Below, one piece after another: positions 37,034 to 45,526 of a DNA stretch of 64,000 nt. Under the pieces are notes generated by a model, which worked only from the letters and a program-made list of their open reading frames with translations, was not told the origin of the DNA and searched no databases. The position numbers were made by a program, and so were the translations under genes. Positions within the stretch are counted from its first letter, which is position 1; each line of letters opens with the position of its first letter. The DNA comes from UBA4615 sp044368415 (GTDB taxonomy: Bacteria; Pseudomonadota; Gammaproteobacteria; Burkholderiales; Burkholderiaceae_E): contig JBIPLJ010000009.1 in assembly GCA_044368415.1 (NCBI GenBank), positions 34,402 to 98,401 of the forward strand, given 5' to 3'.

Positions 37034-38286
37034 CACGCCTCCAGCACCAGCGGCGATGCGGGTCGGCACACACACAGCAGACAGTGGCCCGCGGCCGGTT
37101 CGTGGTCGGGCGGGCTCGCGTAGCTCACCGAACCTTCCAGCACGCGAGTCTCGCAGCTCCCGCAGCCGCCCGAGCGGCAGCCCGACTCGACCGCGATGCC
37201 ATGGCGTTCGGCGAAGTCGAGCAGCGTCGCATCCTGCCCGTCCCAGTCGAGCGTGCGGCCCGAGCGCGTGAAGCAGATGTCCACGCCAGTGAGGTCCGCC
37301 CCGCTGGTGTCACCGACGCCGGGCAGCGTCACCGTCGCCGGCCCGAAGGCCTCGAAGTGGATGTCCGCGATCGGCACGCCCCACTGCACCAACGCCGGCA
37401 CCAGCGTCTGCATGAGCGCGGGCGGGCCGCAGACGTAGAACTGGTGTCGACCGGGCGGAAGTGTTCGCCGCAGCAGCCCGACGTCGATGCGGCCTTCTTG
37501 CGGGTCGTTGCGGCCGATGAGATCGGTGGGGTCCGGACGGCTGTACACCACGTTCAGCCTGAACGCCGGATGGGCGGCGGCGAGCGCCTCGAGCTGCGGC
37601 TTGAACGCCTGCTCTCGACCGTGCCGCACACCGTAGTAGAGGTGCACCGATCGATGCGGCTGCGCGGCCGCACACCAGCGCAGCATGCTCATCATCGGCG
37701 TGATGCCGATGCCGCCGGCGATCAGCACGACCGACGCGTTCGGGTCGGGGTCGATGAAGAAGTGCCCGCCGGGGGCCTTCACCTGCAGCACGTCGCCGAC
37801 CTGTACCCGATCGTGAAAATGGTTCGACGCCAGCCCCGGCGGGTAGTCCGGATGATCGGGCGGCGCCGGCACACGCTTGATCGTCACGCGGTAGTGCGTC
37901 GGGTCAGGGGCGTCAGACAGCGAGTAGCAGCGCGTGACGGTGCGGGTCGCCGTCGCTGCGTCCGGGCCGGGCGCTGCAGCCTCGAGCGTGAAGGTCAGGA
38001 ACTGGCCGGGCCGGAACGCCGGCAGCGATGCGCCGTCGACCGGCTGCAGGAGGAACGAGCACTGGGAGCGCGCGGCGTCTTGGTCCTCGCGCTTCGTCAC
38101 GCGGAATGCGCGCAGGCCCTGCCAGGCGGCGTCGGTTCGGGCGCTGCGCTCGGGCAGCGCTTCGGTCAGCCCGGCCGGCACGCTCAAGGTGGCGCTCCGT
38201 CTGCGCCACAGCGTCCAGCCGATGCCCGCGCCGAGCTGCAGCAGCATCGCGGCGACGATGAAGGCGAGGAGTTGCGGGGCGGTCAT
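37033..38286 (-). CDS. Membrane-anchored FAD/NAD(P)H reductase with [2Fe-2S] domain
   Basis: A 417-residue protein with one N-terminal helix (LLAFIVAAMLLQLGAGIGW, residues 6-24). A ferredoxin-NADP reductase module follows: the FAD motif RCYSLSDAP (119-127), the NAD(P) site GGIGITPMMSML (191-202) and VCGPPALM (285-292). A C-terminal plant-type ferredoxin domain carries cluster cysteines C370, C375, C378 and C407 (C-x4-C-x2-C-x28-C). It should take electrons from NAD(P)H through FAD and the iron-sulphur cluster to the b-type subunit. ATG at 38286 is preferred over GTG at 38319. First gene of the redox operon. Confidence 0.9.
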   Translation of the reverse strand: MTAPQLLAFIVAAMLLQLGAGIGWTLWRRRSATLSVPAGLTEALPERSARTDAAWQGLRAFRVTKREDQDAARSQCSFLLQPVDGASLPAFRPGQFLTFTLEAAAPGPDAATATRTVTRCYSLSDAPDPTHYRVTIKRVPAPPDHPDYPPGLASNHFHDRVQVGDVLQVKAPGGHFFIDPDPNASVVLIAGGIGITPMMSMLRWCAAAQPHRSVHLYYGVRHGREQAFKPQLEALAAAHPAFRLNVVYSRPDPTDLIGRNDPQEGRIDVGLLRRTLPPGRHQFYVCGPPALMQTLVPALVQWGVPIADIHFEAFGPATVTLPGVGDTSGADLTGVDICFTRSGRTLDWDGQDATLLDFAERHGIAVESGCRSGGCGSCETRVLEGSVSYASPPDHEPAAGHCLLCVCRPASPLVLEA

Positions 38287-38441
38287 CGTTCGAGGGGTGC
38301 TCGGGGGACCGGGGTCCACCTATAGCACCCGTGATGCGACTGGACGGCGCGGACCGGGCGGGCGGGTTGATGACCGTCAAGGATTTGGGGGTTCAGGCCT
38401 GCGGGGGGGCGGGGTTCGCCCTGAGACCCGACATGCACGAT

Positions 38442-38463
38442 GGACGTTCCCGCGGGAACGTCC
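38442..38463. terminator. Perfect 22-bp palindrome downstream of mnmE
   Basis: Positions 38442-38463 are a perfect inverted repeat (arms GGACGTTCCCG and its complement), four bases beyond the mnmE stop codon on the minus strand. It could form an 8-9 bp hairpin when transcribed. No T-tract follows in either direction, so it may be a terminator without U-tract, or a protein-binding site in the 180-base gap before the reductase gene. Confidence 0.5.
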
Positions 38464-38466
38464 GCC

Positions 38467-39942
38467 CTACTTCCCGATGCAGAACCTCGAGAAGATCACC
38501 CCGAGCAGATCGTCCGCCCCGAACTCGCCGGTGATCGACCCCAGCCGCTCTTGAGCCAACCTCAGCTCCTCGGCGAACAGGTCCAGCACCTCGTCGCTGC
38601 GCTGCGCATGCACATGGGCGGCGGTCAGACACTCACGTGCCTCGCGCAGCGCCTGCAGGTGCCGCTCGCGCGCGATGAAGCTGCCCTCGCCTGCGCCGTG
38701 CCAGCCGGCCAGCCGCAGCAGCGCCGCGCGCAGCAGGTCGATGCCCTGCCCGTCGCGCGCCGACAGCCAGACCGCGTCGTCGGTTGCGTGTGCGGGCAAG
38801 CCCGCGAGGTCGATCTTGTTCCACACGCGCAGGATCGGCTTGTCGCGAGGCAGGCGCGCGGCGATATCGGCATCGAGGTCGGCTGCGAGGGCGAGCCGAG
38901 CGGCGATGTCGCTGCCCTCCGCAGCGTTGCCGACCACCGCAGGACCACCGCCATTCGCCGAACCGCCGTCCGACACGCCCCCCCCTTGCCCCGCCTGCGA
39001 CCCGCTCGCCACCCCCAGATGCAGGATCACATCCGCCCGTCCCAACTCCTCCCAAGTCCGCGCGATGCCGATGCGCTCGACCTCGTCACCCGTCTCACGC
39101 AGCCCCGCCGTATCGACCACCACCAGCGGCACGCCGTCGATCTGCAGTGCCTGCACGATGCGGTCGCGCGTTGTGCCGGCCACGGGCGTCACGATCGCGA
39201 CCTCCGCCCCCGCGAGGGCGTTCAGCAGGCTCGACTTCCCGACATTCGGCGCACCGGCCAGCACCACGTGTAATCCCTCGCGCAACAGCGCGCCCTGCCT
39301 AGCCTCGGCCAGCAGCACATCGAGCGCGCCCCGCACCCGTGCCAGCCGCCCGCGCGCATCCGAGCGCTCGAGGAAGTCGATCTCTTCCTCGGGGAAGTCC
39401 AGCGTCGCCTCGACCAGCATTCGCAACTCGATGAGCTGATCGACCACCGCATGCACCGCACGCGAGAAGGTCCCCGACAGCGAACGACTGGCCGAGCGCG
39501 CGGCCTGCGCGGTGCTCGCGTCGATCAGGTCGGCGACGGCCTCGGCCTGTGCGAGGTCGAGTTTGTCGTTCAGGAAGGCGCGCCGCGTGAACTCGCCCGG
39601 CTCGGCGACCCGCAGCCCGATCGCGCGGCCCGCGTCGAGCACGCGCTCGAGCAGCAGCTGCATCACCACCGGGCCGCCATGGCCCTGCAGCTCGAGCACG
39701 TCCTCGCCGGTATACGAGTGCGGTGCGGGAAAGTGCAGCGCAAGCCCCGTGTCGAGCGCGCCGCCGTCGGCCGCGCGGAACGGCAGCAGCGTAGCGACGC
39801 GCGGCGCGAGCGCGCGCCCGCACAGCGCTTCAATCACGACTGAGAGATCACGCCCGGACACACGCACCACGCCGATGCCGCCCCGCCCCGGTGCGGTGGC
39901 AATGGCGGCAATCGGATCGCTGTCGTGGATCGGAGCGGGCAT
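38467..39942 (-). CDS. mnmE: tRNA modification GTPase MnmE
   Basis: A 491-residue protein that, with MnmG, installs the 5-carboxymethylaminomethyl group on U34 of certain tRNAs. The N-terminal folate-binding domain starts PIAAIATAPGRGGIGVVRVS. The G domain has GAPNVGKSSLLNALAG (G1), DTAGLRE (G3) and NKIDLAG (G4). The C-terminal CIGK motif with the essential cysteine ends the protein. Between G3 and G4 lies a Gly/Ser/Ala-rich insertion of about 40 residues (roughly 313-352) that makes it longer than the usual 450-460. Typical position in the rpmH-rnpA-yidD-yidC-mnmE block. Confidence 0.97.
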   Translation of the reverse strand: MPAPIHDSDPIAAIATAPGRGGIGVVRVSGRDLSVVIEALCGRALAPRVATLLPFRAADGGALDTGLALHFPAPHSYTGEDVLELQGHGGPVVMQLLLERVLDAGRAIGLRVAEPGEFTRRAFLNDKLDLAQAEAVADLIDASTAQAARSASRSLSGTFSRAVHAVVDQLIELRMLVEATLDFPEEEIDFLERSDARGRLARVRGALDVLLAEARQGALLREGLHVVLAGAPNVGKSSLLNALAGAEVAIVTPVAGTTRDRIVQALQIDGVPLVVVDTAGLRETGDEVERIGIARTWEELGRADVILHLGVASGSQAGQGGGVSDGGSANGGGPAVVGNAAEGSDIAARLALAADLDADIAARLPRDKPILRVWNKIDLAGLPAHATDDAVWLSARDGQGIDLLRAALLRLAGWHGAGEGSFIARERHLQALREARECLTAAHVHAQRSDEVLDLFAEELRLAQERLGSITGEFGADDLLGVIFSRFCIGK

Positions 39943-39991
39943 CGACCGATTCTATCGGGCCGTCCGCAGTGTGCGGTGCGGGTGGCGCACG

Positions 39992-40897
39992 TCAGCCGGC
40001 GCCGGCCGGCGTGAACTCGCGCATCAACTGCACGAAGCGCCGCTCGAAGGCCAGGAGCGGCATGCCGGTGCGCGATGCGATCCGCGTGGTGTGCTCTGGG
40101 AAGTCCCTCGGCAGTGGCAGCTTCACGATGCCGCGATCACGCTCCGGGTCGACCGCGATCTCGGCGATCACGCCGATGCCGAAACCCAGCTCGACATAGG
40201 CCTTGATCACGTCAGAATCGATCGCCTCAAGCACCACGTTCGGCACGAGGCCGCTGCGCGCAAAGGCTGCGTCGATGCCGCGCCGACCGGTGAACTGCGG
40301 CGTGTAGGTGATCAGCGGCTCGGCGGCGAGTTGTTCGATGTTCGGTGCGGCACCGGCCGCAGCAAGCGCATGCCCGACCGGCACGATCACGCAATGCCGC
40401 CACGAATACGCCGGACGCGTGTCCAGGGACGGATGGTCGTCGAGCGTTTCGGTGGCCAGCCCGAAGGTTGCATCGCCATGCACGACATACTCGGCGACCT
40501 GCGCCGGATTGCCCTGCAGCAGCTTGAACTGCATGCTGGGAAACTCGGCCCGGAAGCGCGCGAGCACCGTTGGCAGCGCGTAGCGCGCCTGCGTGTGTGT
40601 CGCCGCAATCGACAGCGTTCCGCCGTGGCCGGCTGCGTATTGCTCGCCGACTTTGCGCAACGCCGTGGCCTCGTCGAGCACACGCTCGGCGGCGGCGAGG
40701 ATCTTCTCACCGGCTTCTGTGAGCGCGGTGTAGCGCTTGCCATGGCGCACGAAGATCTGCACGCCGAGTTCGTCCTCGAGTTCGCGGATCTGCTTGGACA
40801 GCGCGGGCTGCGAGGTGTGAAGCACCTCAGCCGCCGCCGTCAGGTTCAACCCTCGACGGACGGTCTCCCGGAGCGAACGCAACTGCTGGAAGTTCAC
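39992..40897 (-). CDS. CysB/Cbl-type LysR regulator
   Basis: A 301-residue LysR-type regulator. The winged helix is NLTAAAEVLHTSQPALSKQI (18-37). The effector domain has the CysB-family spacing, for example IAATHTQARYALP, the Thr/Ser/Gln positions of an anion site, and ELGFGIGVIAEIA. Relatives activate cysteine or sulphate-starvation genes with sulphate, thiosulphate or acetylserine as ligand. The start is GTG at 40897. It sits between yidC (19 bases away) and mnmE, interrupting an otherwise standard housekeeping row. No sulphur-assimilation gene is nearby, so its targets are elsewhere. Confidence 0.88.
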   Translation of the reverse strand: MNFQQLRSLRETVRRGLNLTAAAEVLHTSQPALSKQIRELEDELGVQIFVRHGKRYTALTEAGEKILAAAERVLDEATALRKVGEQYAAGHGGTLSIAATHTQARYALPTVLARFRAEFPSMQFKLLQGNPAQVAEYVVHGDATFGLATETLDDHPSLDTRPAYSWRHCVIVPVGHALAAAGAAPNIEQLAAEPLITYTPQFTGRRGIDAAFARSGLVPNVVLEAIDSDVIKAYVELGFGIGVIAEIAVDPERDRGIVKLPLPRDFPEHTTRIASRTGMPLLAFERRFVQLMREFTPAGAG

Positions 40898-40916
40898 GCC
40901 GTCCCCTTGAGGTCGG

Positions 40917-42653
40917 TCAGGCCGGTGCGCGCCCGAACACCGGCTTGCCTTCGATGCGACGCGTGATGACCCACTGCTGCGCGATCGAGAACAGGTTGTT
41001 CACCAGCCAGTACAGCACCAGGCCCGCCGGGAAGAAGAAGAACATCACGGAGAAGATGAGCGGCATCCACATCATCATCTTCGCCTGCAGCGGATCCGGC
41101 GGCACCGGATTGAGCTTAGTCTGCGCGAACATCGAGACTGCCATCAGCAGCGGCAGGATGTAGAACGGATCCGGCGCCGACAGGTCTTTGATCCAGCCGA
41201 TCCAGGGCGCATCGCGCATCTCGACCGAGGCAAACAGCACCCAGTACAGCGCGAGGAACACCGGGATCTGCACCACGATCGGCAGGCAGCCGCCGAGCGG
41301 GTTGATCTTCTCGGTCTTGTACAACTCCATCATTGCCTGATTCATCTTCACGCGGTCGTCGCCAAAGCGCTCGCGCAGCTGCTGCAGCTTCGGACCGACC
41401 TTCTTCATCTTGGCCATCGAGCGGTAGCTCGCAGCCTGCAGCGGGAAGAAGGCGAACTTCACGACGAGGGTGAGCAGCACGATCGCCCAGCCCCAGTTCT
41501 GCACGATGCCGTGCAGGAACTGCATCAGCGAGAACAGCGGCTTGGCGATGACGGTCAGCCAGCTGTAGTCGACGACCAGGTCGAGCCCGGGCGCGACCTC
41601 GGCCAGTACGCGTTGGTCCTGCGGACCGACGTACAGCGTGGCGTCAGCGGCGACGGTGGCATTGGGCGCGATCTCGTTCATCGGCTCGCGCAGGCGGACC
41701 GTGTAGAGGTTGGCGTCGATCCTCGCGGTCTCGAAGGTGCGAGGCACGCCTTGCTCCGGCACCCAGGCGGCCACGAAGTAGTGCTGGATCACGCCGATCC
41801 AGCCGTCGTTGGCGGCCTTTGCGTGGTCCTGCTTGCCCTTCTCGATCGTCGGGAAGTCGACCTTCTGGAACTTGTCCTTGTCGGTATAGACGACCGGACC
41901 GTAGTAGCCGCTGGTGACGAATGTCGATGCCAGGCCTTGTGTCACGTACGGCGAGTTGCCGTCGCGGGTGAGCTGCATGTAGAGCGTGGGCCTGACCGGC
42001 TCGGTGCCGAGGTTGGTCACCTCTGTCTTGACCTCGATTGCATACGAGCCGCGCTTGAGAAGGTAGCTGCGGACCAGTCGTACACCACCCTGCTCGGCGC
42101 TCATCTTCAGCGCCACTTGGTCGCTGCCCGCGGCGAGTTCGCGCGCGCCGGACTCGAAGGTGAAGGGCGTGCGGTGGTTGGGCAGGGTCGTGCCTGCCGC
42201 GCCGACCAAGCCGCTCTGCGCAACGTATACATTGCCTTGCCGCTCGTCGAACAGCACGACGTTGGCTTTCGCGTCGGGTTTGTCGGTATCGCGGAACTTC
42301 AGCAGTTCGGCACGCTGGATCTCGCCGCCGATCGGGTCCACGTCGAGCGCAAGCACGTCGTTGGCGATCCGCACCGGCGGCTGTGCGCCGGCGGCGGGCG
42401 CTGCGGCGCCTGGCACCGCGGCGGGCGCACTGGTCGGGCCGGTCGGCACGGCCGCGGTCGGACCCGGTGCCGGCAGCGAGCCATCGGCCTTGGCGGGGCC
42501 GCCGGCTGCACCGGGTACCTGGGCCGGCTGAGTCTGGCTGGTTGTGCTGCCGCCGAACATCGACGGATGTCCCTGGTGGCGTTGCCATGCATCCCAGAGG
42601 AACAGCACGGACATGGTGAAGATCACCCACAGGATGGTGCGTTGGGTCTGCAT
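40917..42653 (-). CDS. yidC: Membrane protein insertase YidC
   Basis: A 578-residue inner-membrane protein. The first helix (TILWVIFTMSVLFLWDAW) is followed by a Pro/Ala/Gly-rich linker, a periplasmic P1 beta domain (about 90-340), and the five-helix insertase core with YSWLTVIAKPLFSLMQFLH, the cytosolic hairpin MAKMKKVGPKLQQLRERFGDD, and QIPVFLALYWVLFASVEMRDAPW. It inserts and folds membrane proteins alone or with SecYEG. It lies 15 bases downstream of yidD and is followed by the LysR gene. Confidence 0.97.
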   Translation of the reverse strand: MQTQRTILWVIFTMSVLFLWDAWQRHQGHPSMFGGSTTSQTQPAQVPGAAGGPAKADGSLPAPGPTAAVPTGPTSAPAAVPGAAAPAAGAQPPVRIANDVLALDVDPIGGEIQRAELLKFRDTDKPDAKANVVLFDERQGNVYVAQSGLVGAAGTTLPNHRTPFTFESGARELAAGSDQVALKMSAEQGGVRLVRSYLLKRGSYAIEVKTEVTNLGTEPVRPTLYMQLTRDGNSPYVTQGLASTFVTSGYYGPVVYTDKDKFQKVDFPTIEKGKQDHAKAANDGWIGVIQHYFVAAWVPEQGVPRTFETARIDANLYTVRLREPMNEIAPNATVAADATLYVGPQDQRVLAEVAPGLDLVVDYSWLTVIAKPLFSLMQFLHGIVQNWGWAIVLLTLVVKFAFFPLQAASYRSMAKMKKVGPKLQQLRERFGDDRVKMNQAMMELYKTEKINPLGGCLPIVVQIPVFLALYWVLFASVEMRDAPWIGWIKDLSAPDPFYILPLLMAVSMFAQTKLNPVPPDPLQAKMMMWMPLIFSVMFFFFPAGLVLYWLVNNLFSIAQQWVITRRIEGKPVFGRAPA

Positions 42654-42668
42654 GGCTGGAGGCGGCTT

Positions 42669-43070
42669 CTACGGACGGTGAGGCGAGGGCGTACGGTCCT
42701 CGCGCGCAGAGCGCGCAGGGTCGCACGGACAGGTCGCGCCGGGCGCGCCGCGCTGTGCGGCGTCGCGGATCACGCGACCGAGATAGGTAGGACAAATGAC
42801 AAATGTGTCCGGCACCGGGTCGACACCCCCGGAATGCCACGGGTGGCAGCGTACCAGCCGCGCCCCCGTCAGCCACAGCCCGCGCAACAGGCCGAATCGC
42901 CCGAGGGCCTCGATCCCGTACTCGGAGCAGCTCGGATAGAAGCGGCAGCGCGGCCCGATGACCGGACTAATGCCGTACCGATAGACCAGGATAGGCAGGG
43001 ACGCGAGGCAGGCAGGCAACCGACGCAGCGTGTCGGCGATCACCGACGGTGCAGGGCGGGGTGCGTCCAT
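42669..43070 (-). CDS. yidD: Membrane protein insertion efficiency factor YidD
   Basis: A 133-residue member of the YidD family, which assists YidC. The family core is complete: YRYGISPVIGPRCRFYPSCS, then YGIEALGRFGLLRG and RLVRCHPWHSGGVDPVP. The C-terminal 40 residues, with several cysteines and arginines, are longer than in E. coli (85 residues). ATG at 43070 is chosen. It lies 19 bases downstream of rnpA and 15 bases upstream of yidC. Confidence 0.95.
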   Translation of the reverse strand: MDAPRPAPSVIADTLRRLPACLASLPILVYRYGISPVIGPRCRFYPSCSEYGIEALGRFGLLRGLWLTGARLVRCHPWHSGGVDPVPDTFVICPTYLGRVIRDAAQRGAPGATCPCDPARSAREDRTPSPHRP

Positions 43071-43089
43071 GGTCTCGCCCCGCTCGCCC

Positions 43090-43488
43090 TTAGGCGACCC
43101 GGGCGAGCAGGCCGTCGACCTCGGCGCGTACGAGTCGCTTGAGCACGCCATCGGACGGGCGACGCGCGAAGGGCCGCAGTGGACGCCCATCCTTGCCTTT
43201 AGGCGGACTCGACGAGTCCTGGGGCACGGCAACCAGCTGGATGCGCAGCGACAGCGCATCAAGACTCGGCCGCACGAGCAACATCGTGCGATGCGATTCA
43301 CGGATCACACGCCTCATCAGGTTGCGCACCGGCGACGAGGGCACGAGCTTCTTGGGGATGGCCATCATCAGTCGGGGAGTCGCTCCGTCGGTCGTGCGGC
43401 GAGCGCCGACCGCGAAATGGTCACCGACCAACCGCGCAGGGCGCTTATGTCCGGAGCGCGGTGCGCCGGACGAACCCGCTGCGGGCAC
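43090..43488 (-). CDS. rnpA: Ribonuclease P protein component
   Basis: A 132-residue basic protein. The RNR-like motif MRRVIRESHR and GATPRLMMAIPKKLVPSSPV identify RNase P protein, which supports the RNA subunit in maturing tRNA 5' ends. GTG at 43488 is the nearest start. Family members usually begin with about 25 residues that include an RL..F/Y-type motif before this point. The same frame stays open upstream, with RLSRAPDTAKA encoded before GTG 43488, so a non-ATG start overlapping the rpmH end is possible. The exact N-terminus is uncertain. It lies 29 bases downstream of rpmH. Confidence 0.88.
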   Translation of the reverse strand: MPAAGSSGAPRSGHKRPARLVGDHFAVGARRTTDGATPRLMMAIPKKLVPSSPVRNLMRRVIRESHRTMLLVRPSLDALSLRIQLVAVPQDSSSPPKGKDGRPLRPFARRPSDGVLKRLVRAEVDGLLARVA

Positions 43489-43517
43489 GCGTGCCTTGGC
43501 GGTGTCCGGCGCGCGGC

Positions 43518-43652
43518 TCAGACGGCCAGGCGCTTGCGGCCCTTGGCCCGACGGGCGCGGATGACGGCACGGCCGCCACGGGTCTTCATGCGGACCAGAA
43601 AGCCGTGGGTGCGCTTGCGGCGGACCACAGAGGGTTGATATGTACGTTTCAT
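43518..43652 (-). CDS. rpmH: 50S ribosomal protein L34
   Basis: A 44-residue ribosomal protein of exactly the standard length. The sequence starts MKRTYQPSVVRRKRTHGFLV, continues RMKTRGGRAVIRARRAKGRK and ends RLAV. It belongs to the large subunit. It is the first gene of the leftward rpmH-rnpA-yidD-yidC block and diverges from dnaA across the 356-base gap that holds a perfect DnaA box. Confidence 0.98.
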   Translation of the reverse strand: MKRTYQPSVVRRKRTHGFLVRMKTRGGRAVIRARRAKGRKRLAV

Positions 43653-44008
43653 GGCTGCAGCCGTTTTCGGAAAAAGCCTGCCATTACATCAAGCGCAGCG
43701 CCGGCTGTCAATTTGTTGCGATCCGCCGCATCCCGGCCAACCCCTCCGGCAGGGCAGGACCGTGGCCGTGTGGTCTGCGTGTTGTCCGCCCGAGGTGCCC
43801 ACGGCAGCCGCGCTGCGGCCAAGCCGGGCGCCGTGCTTTCGGCCTGTGGATAAGGTAAAATTATCGTTTCCTTTCAGTCGACTCGCGTTTTCCGCGCAGC
43901 CGGCTCGGTGCCCGTCAGCCTCGCCGTTGTATACCACGGCAGGCCATGACCTTCGCCCGGCCGGACCCGTCTCACACGCCACGGCCCACGCCACCCCAGA
44001 CACAACCG
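43653..44008. other. rpmH-dnaA intergenic region with DnaA box (part of candidate oriC)
   Basis: A 356-base gap between divergent rpmH and dnaA. It holds one perfect DnaA box, TGTGGATAA at 43845-43853, the complement of TTATCCACA, directly followed by an AT-rich stretch (43851-43875). These features can serve dnaA autoregulation and origin function. Promoters for both flanking genes must lie here. An in-frame GTG/ATG at 43946 would extend DnaA by 21 residues but does not look like DnaA. Confidence 0.6.
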
Positions 44009-45526
44009 ATGAACGACCTGTGGCAAGCCTGCGCGTCGCACCTGGAGAGCGAGCTGCCCGCCCAGCTGTACCGCACGTGGATCAAGCCACTGGTCTTCCT
44101 CGGTTATGACGAGGCGGGCCAGATGCTCAAGCTGGGCGCACCCAATCGCGTCAAGCTCGATTGGGTGCGTACACAGTACGGTGACCGCATCGCCGAGCTC
44201 GCGTCGCAGCTGATCAACCCCGAGGCGAAGGTGAGTTTCGAGATCTCGGCGGCTGCGGAACTGGATGCGGAACCGCGCGCCACGGACGGGAACGGACACG
44301 CGAACGGGAACCGACCGGGCACCAGCAACGGGCACCCCCAAGGTCCGGGCGTCACCCATGAGTCGCTGCAGATGGCGGCGGGCACCTCGTTGCCGGGGTT
44401 CGCGGCGCAGACTGGCGCGCCCGAATCCCCTGCAGGCAGGGACCGTGGTGCGCTGCCCGGGTTTTCGGCGCTTCAGCCGTCGGTGTCACCGGCGGCGGAG
44501 CGCTCGCGCCTGAATCCGGACCTGACCTTCGGCACCTTCGTCACCGGCAAGGCAAACGACCTGGCACGCGCCGCGGCACTTCAGGTCGCCGAACGCCCGG
44601 GCGGGGCCTACAACCCGCTGTTCCTCTATGGCGGCGTAGGCCTGGGCAAGACCCACCTGATCCATGCGGTCGGCAATTCGATCCTCACGCGCGCGCCCGC
44701 CGCGAACATCCGCTACATCACGGCGAATCAGTTCTTCCAGGACATGGTGGCCTCGATCCGGCGCCAGTCGGTCGACGAGTTCAAACGGTATTACCAATCA
44801 CTCGACCTGCTGCTGATCGACGACATCCAGTTCTTCGCCGGCAAGGAACGCTCGCAAGAAGAGTTCTTCTACGCCTTCGAGAACCTGATCGCCGAGCGCA
44901 AGCAGATCATCATCACCTCGGACACCTATCCGAAGGAGATGTCGGGCATCGACGATCGGCTGATCTCGCGCTTCAACTCGGGGCTGATCGTTGCGATCGA
45001 GCCGCCCGAGCTAGAGATGCGAGTCGCGATCCTGATGCGAAAGGGCGAGTTCGCCGGCCATACGCTCGACGAGGATGTTGCATTCTTCGTGGCCAAGCAC
45101 ATCCGACAGAACGTCCGTGAGCTCGAAGGCGCGCTACGCCGCATCCTTGCGTACGCACAGTTCCGCAACCAGCCGATCACTCTCGAGCTGGTGAAAGAGG
45201 CACTCAAAGACCTGCTCTCGTTCAACCGCGGGCAGATCTCGGTCGAGTTCATCCAGAAGACGGTTGCCGACTTCTACAAGATGAAGGTGGCCGACATGTA
45301 TTCCAAGCGCAGGCCCGCGAACATCGCGCTGCCGCGTCAGATCGCGATGTACCTGGCCAAAGAGCTGACTCAGAAGAGCCTCCCTGAGATCGGCGAGCTC
45401 TTCGGCGGACGTGATCACACCACAGTGCTCCATGCGGTCAGAAAGATCGCGGAGCTGAGGCAGCACCGACCCGAGCTGAACCATCAGATCCACGTGCTCG
45501 ATCAGACGCTCAGGGAGTACCTGTGA
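44009..45526 (+). CDS. dnaA: Chromosomal replication initiator DnaA
   Basis: A 505-residue initiator ATPase. Domain I starts NDLWQACASHLESELPAQLY. Domain II is a Gly/Asn/Pro-rich linker (about 90-165). Domain III carries Walker A GGVGLGKTHL (about 207-216) and Walker B LLIDDIQFFAGK. Domain IV holds the DNA-binding signature GGRDHTTVLHAVRKI near 464. It binds DnaA boxes at oriC and melts the origin. ATG at 44009 gives the standard N-terminus. Next gene is dnaN after 288 bases. Confidence 0.98.
   Translation: MNDLWQACASHLESELPAQLYRTWIKPLVFLGYDEAGQMLKLGAPNRVKLDWVRTQYGDRIAELASQLINPEAKVSFEISAAAELDAEPRATDGNGHANGNRPGTSNGHPQGPGVTHESLQMAAGTSLPGFAAQTGAPESPAGRDRGALPGFSALQPSVSPAAERSRLNPDLTFGTFVTGKANDLARAAALQVAERPGGAYNPLFLYGGVGLGKTHLIHAVGNSILTRAPAANIRYITANQFFQDMVASIRRQSVDEFKRYYQSLDLLLIDDIQFFAGKERSQEEFFYAFENLIAERKQIIITSDTYPKEMSGIDDRLISRFNSGLIVAIEPPELEMRVAILMRKGEFAGHTLDEDVAFFVAKHIRQNVRELEGALRRILAYAQFRNQPITLELVKEALKDLLSFNRGQISVEFIQKTVADFYKMKVADMYSKRRPANIALPRQIAMYLAKELTQKSLPEIGELFGGRDHTTVLHAVRKIAELRQHRPELNHQIHVLDQTLREYL

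Noticed and set aside
43653..44008. Small plus-strand frames upstream of dnaA, including an N-terminal extension from 43946
   Set aside because: They cross the DnaA-box region, are Pro/Thr-rich, and DnaA proteins start at the ATG at 44009.
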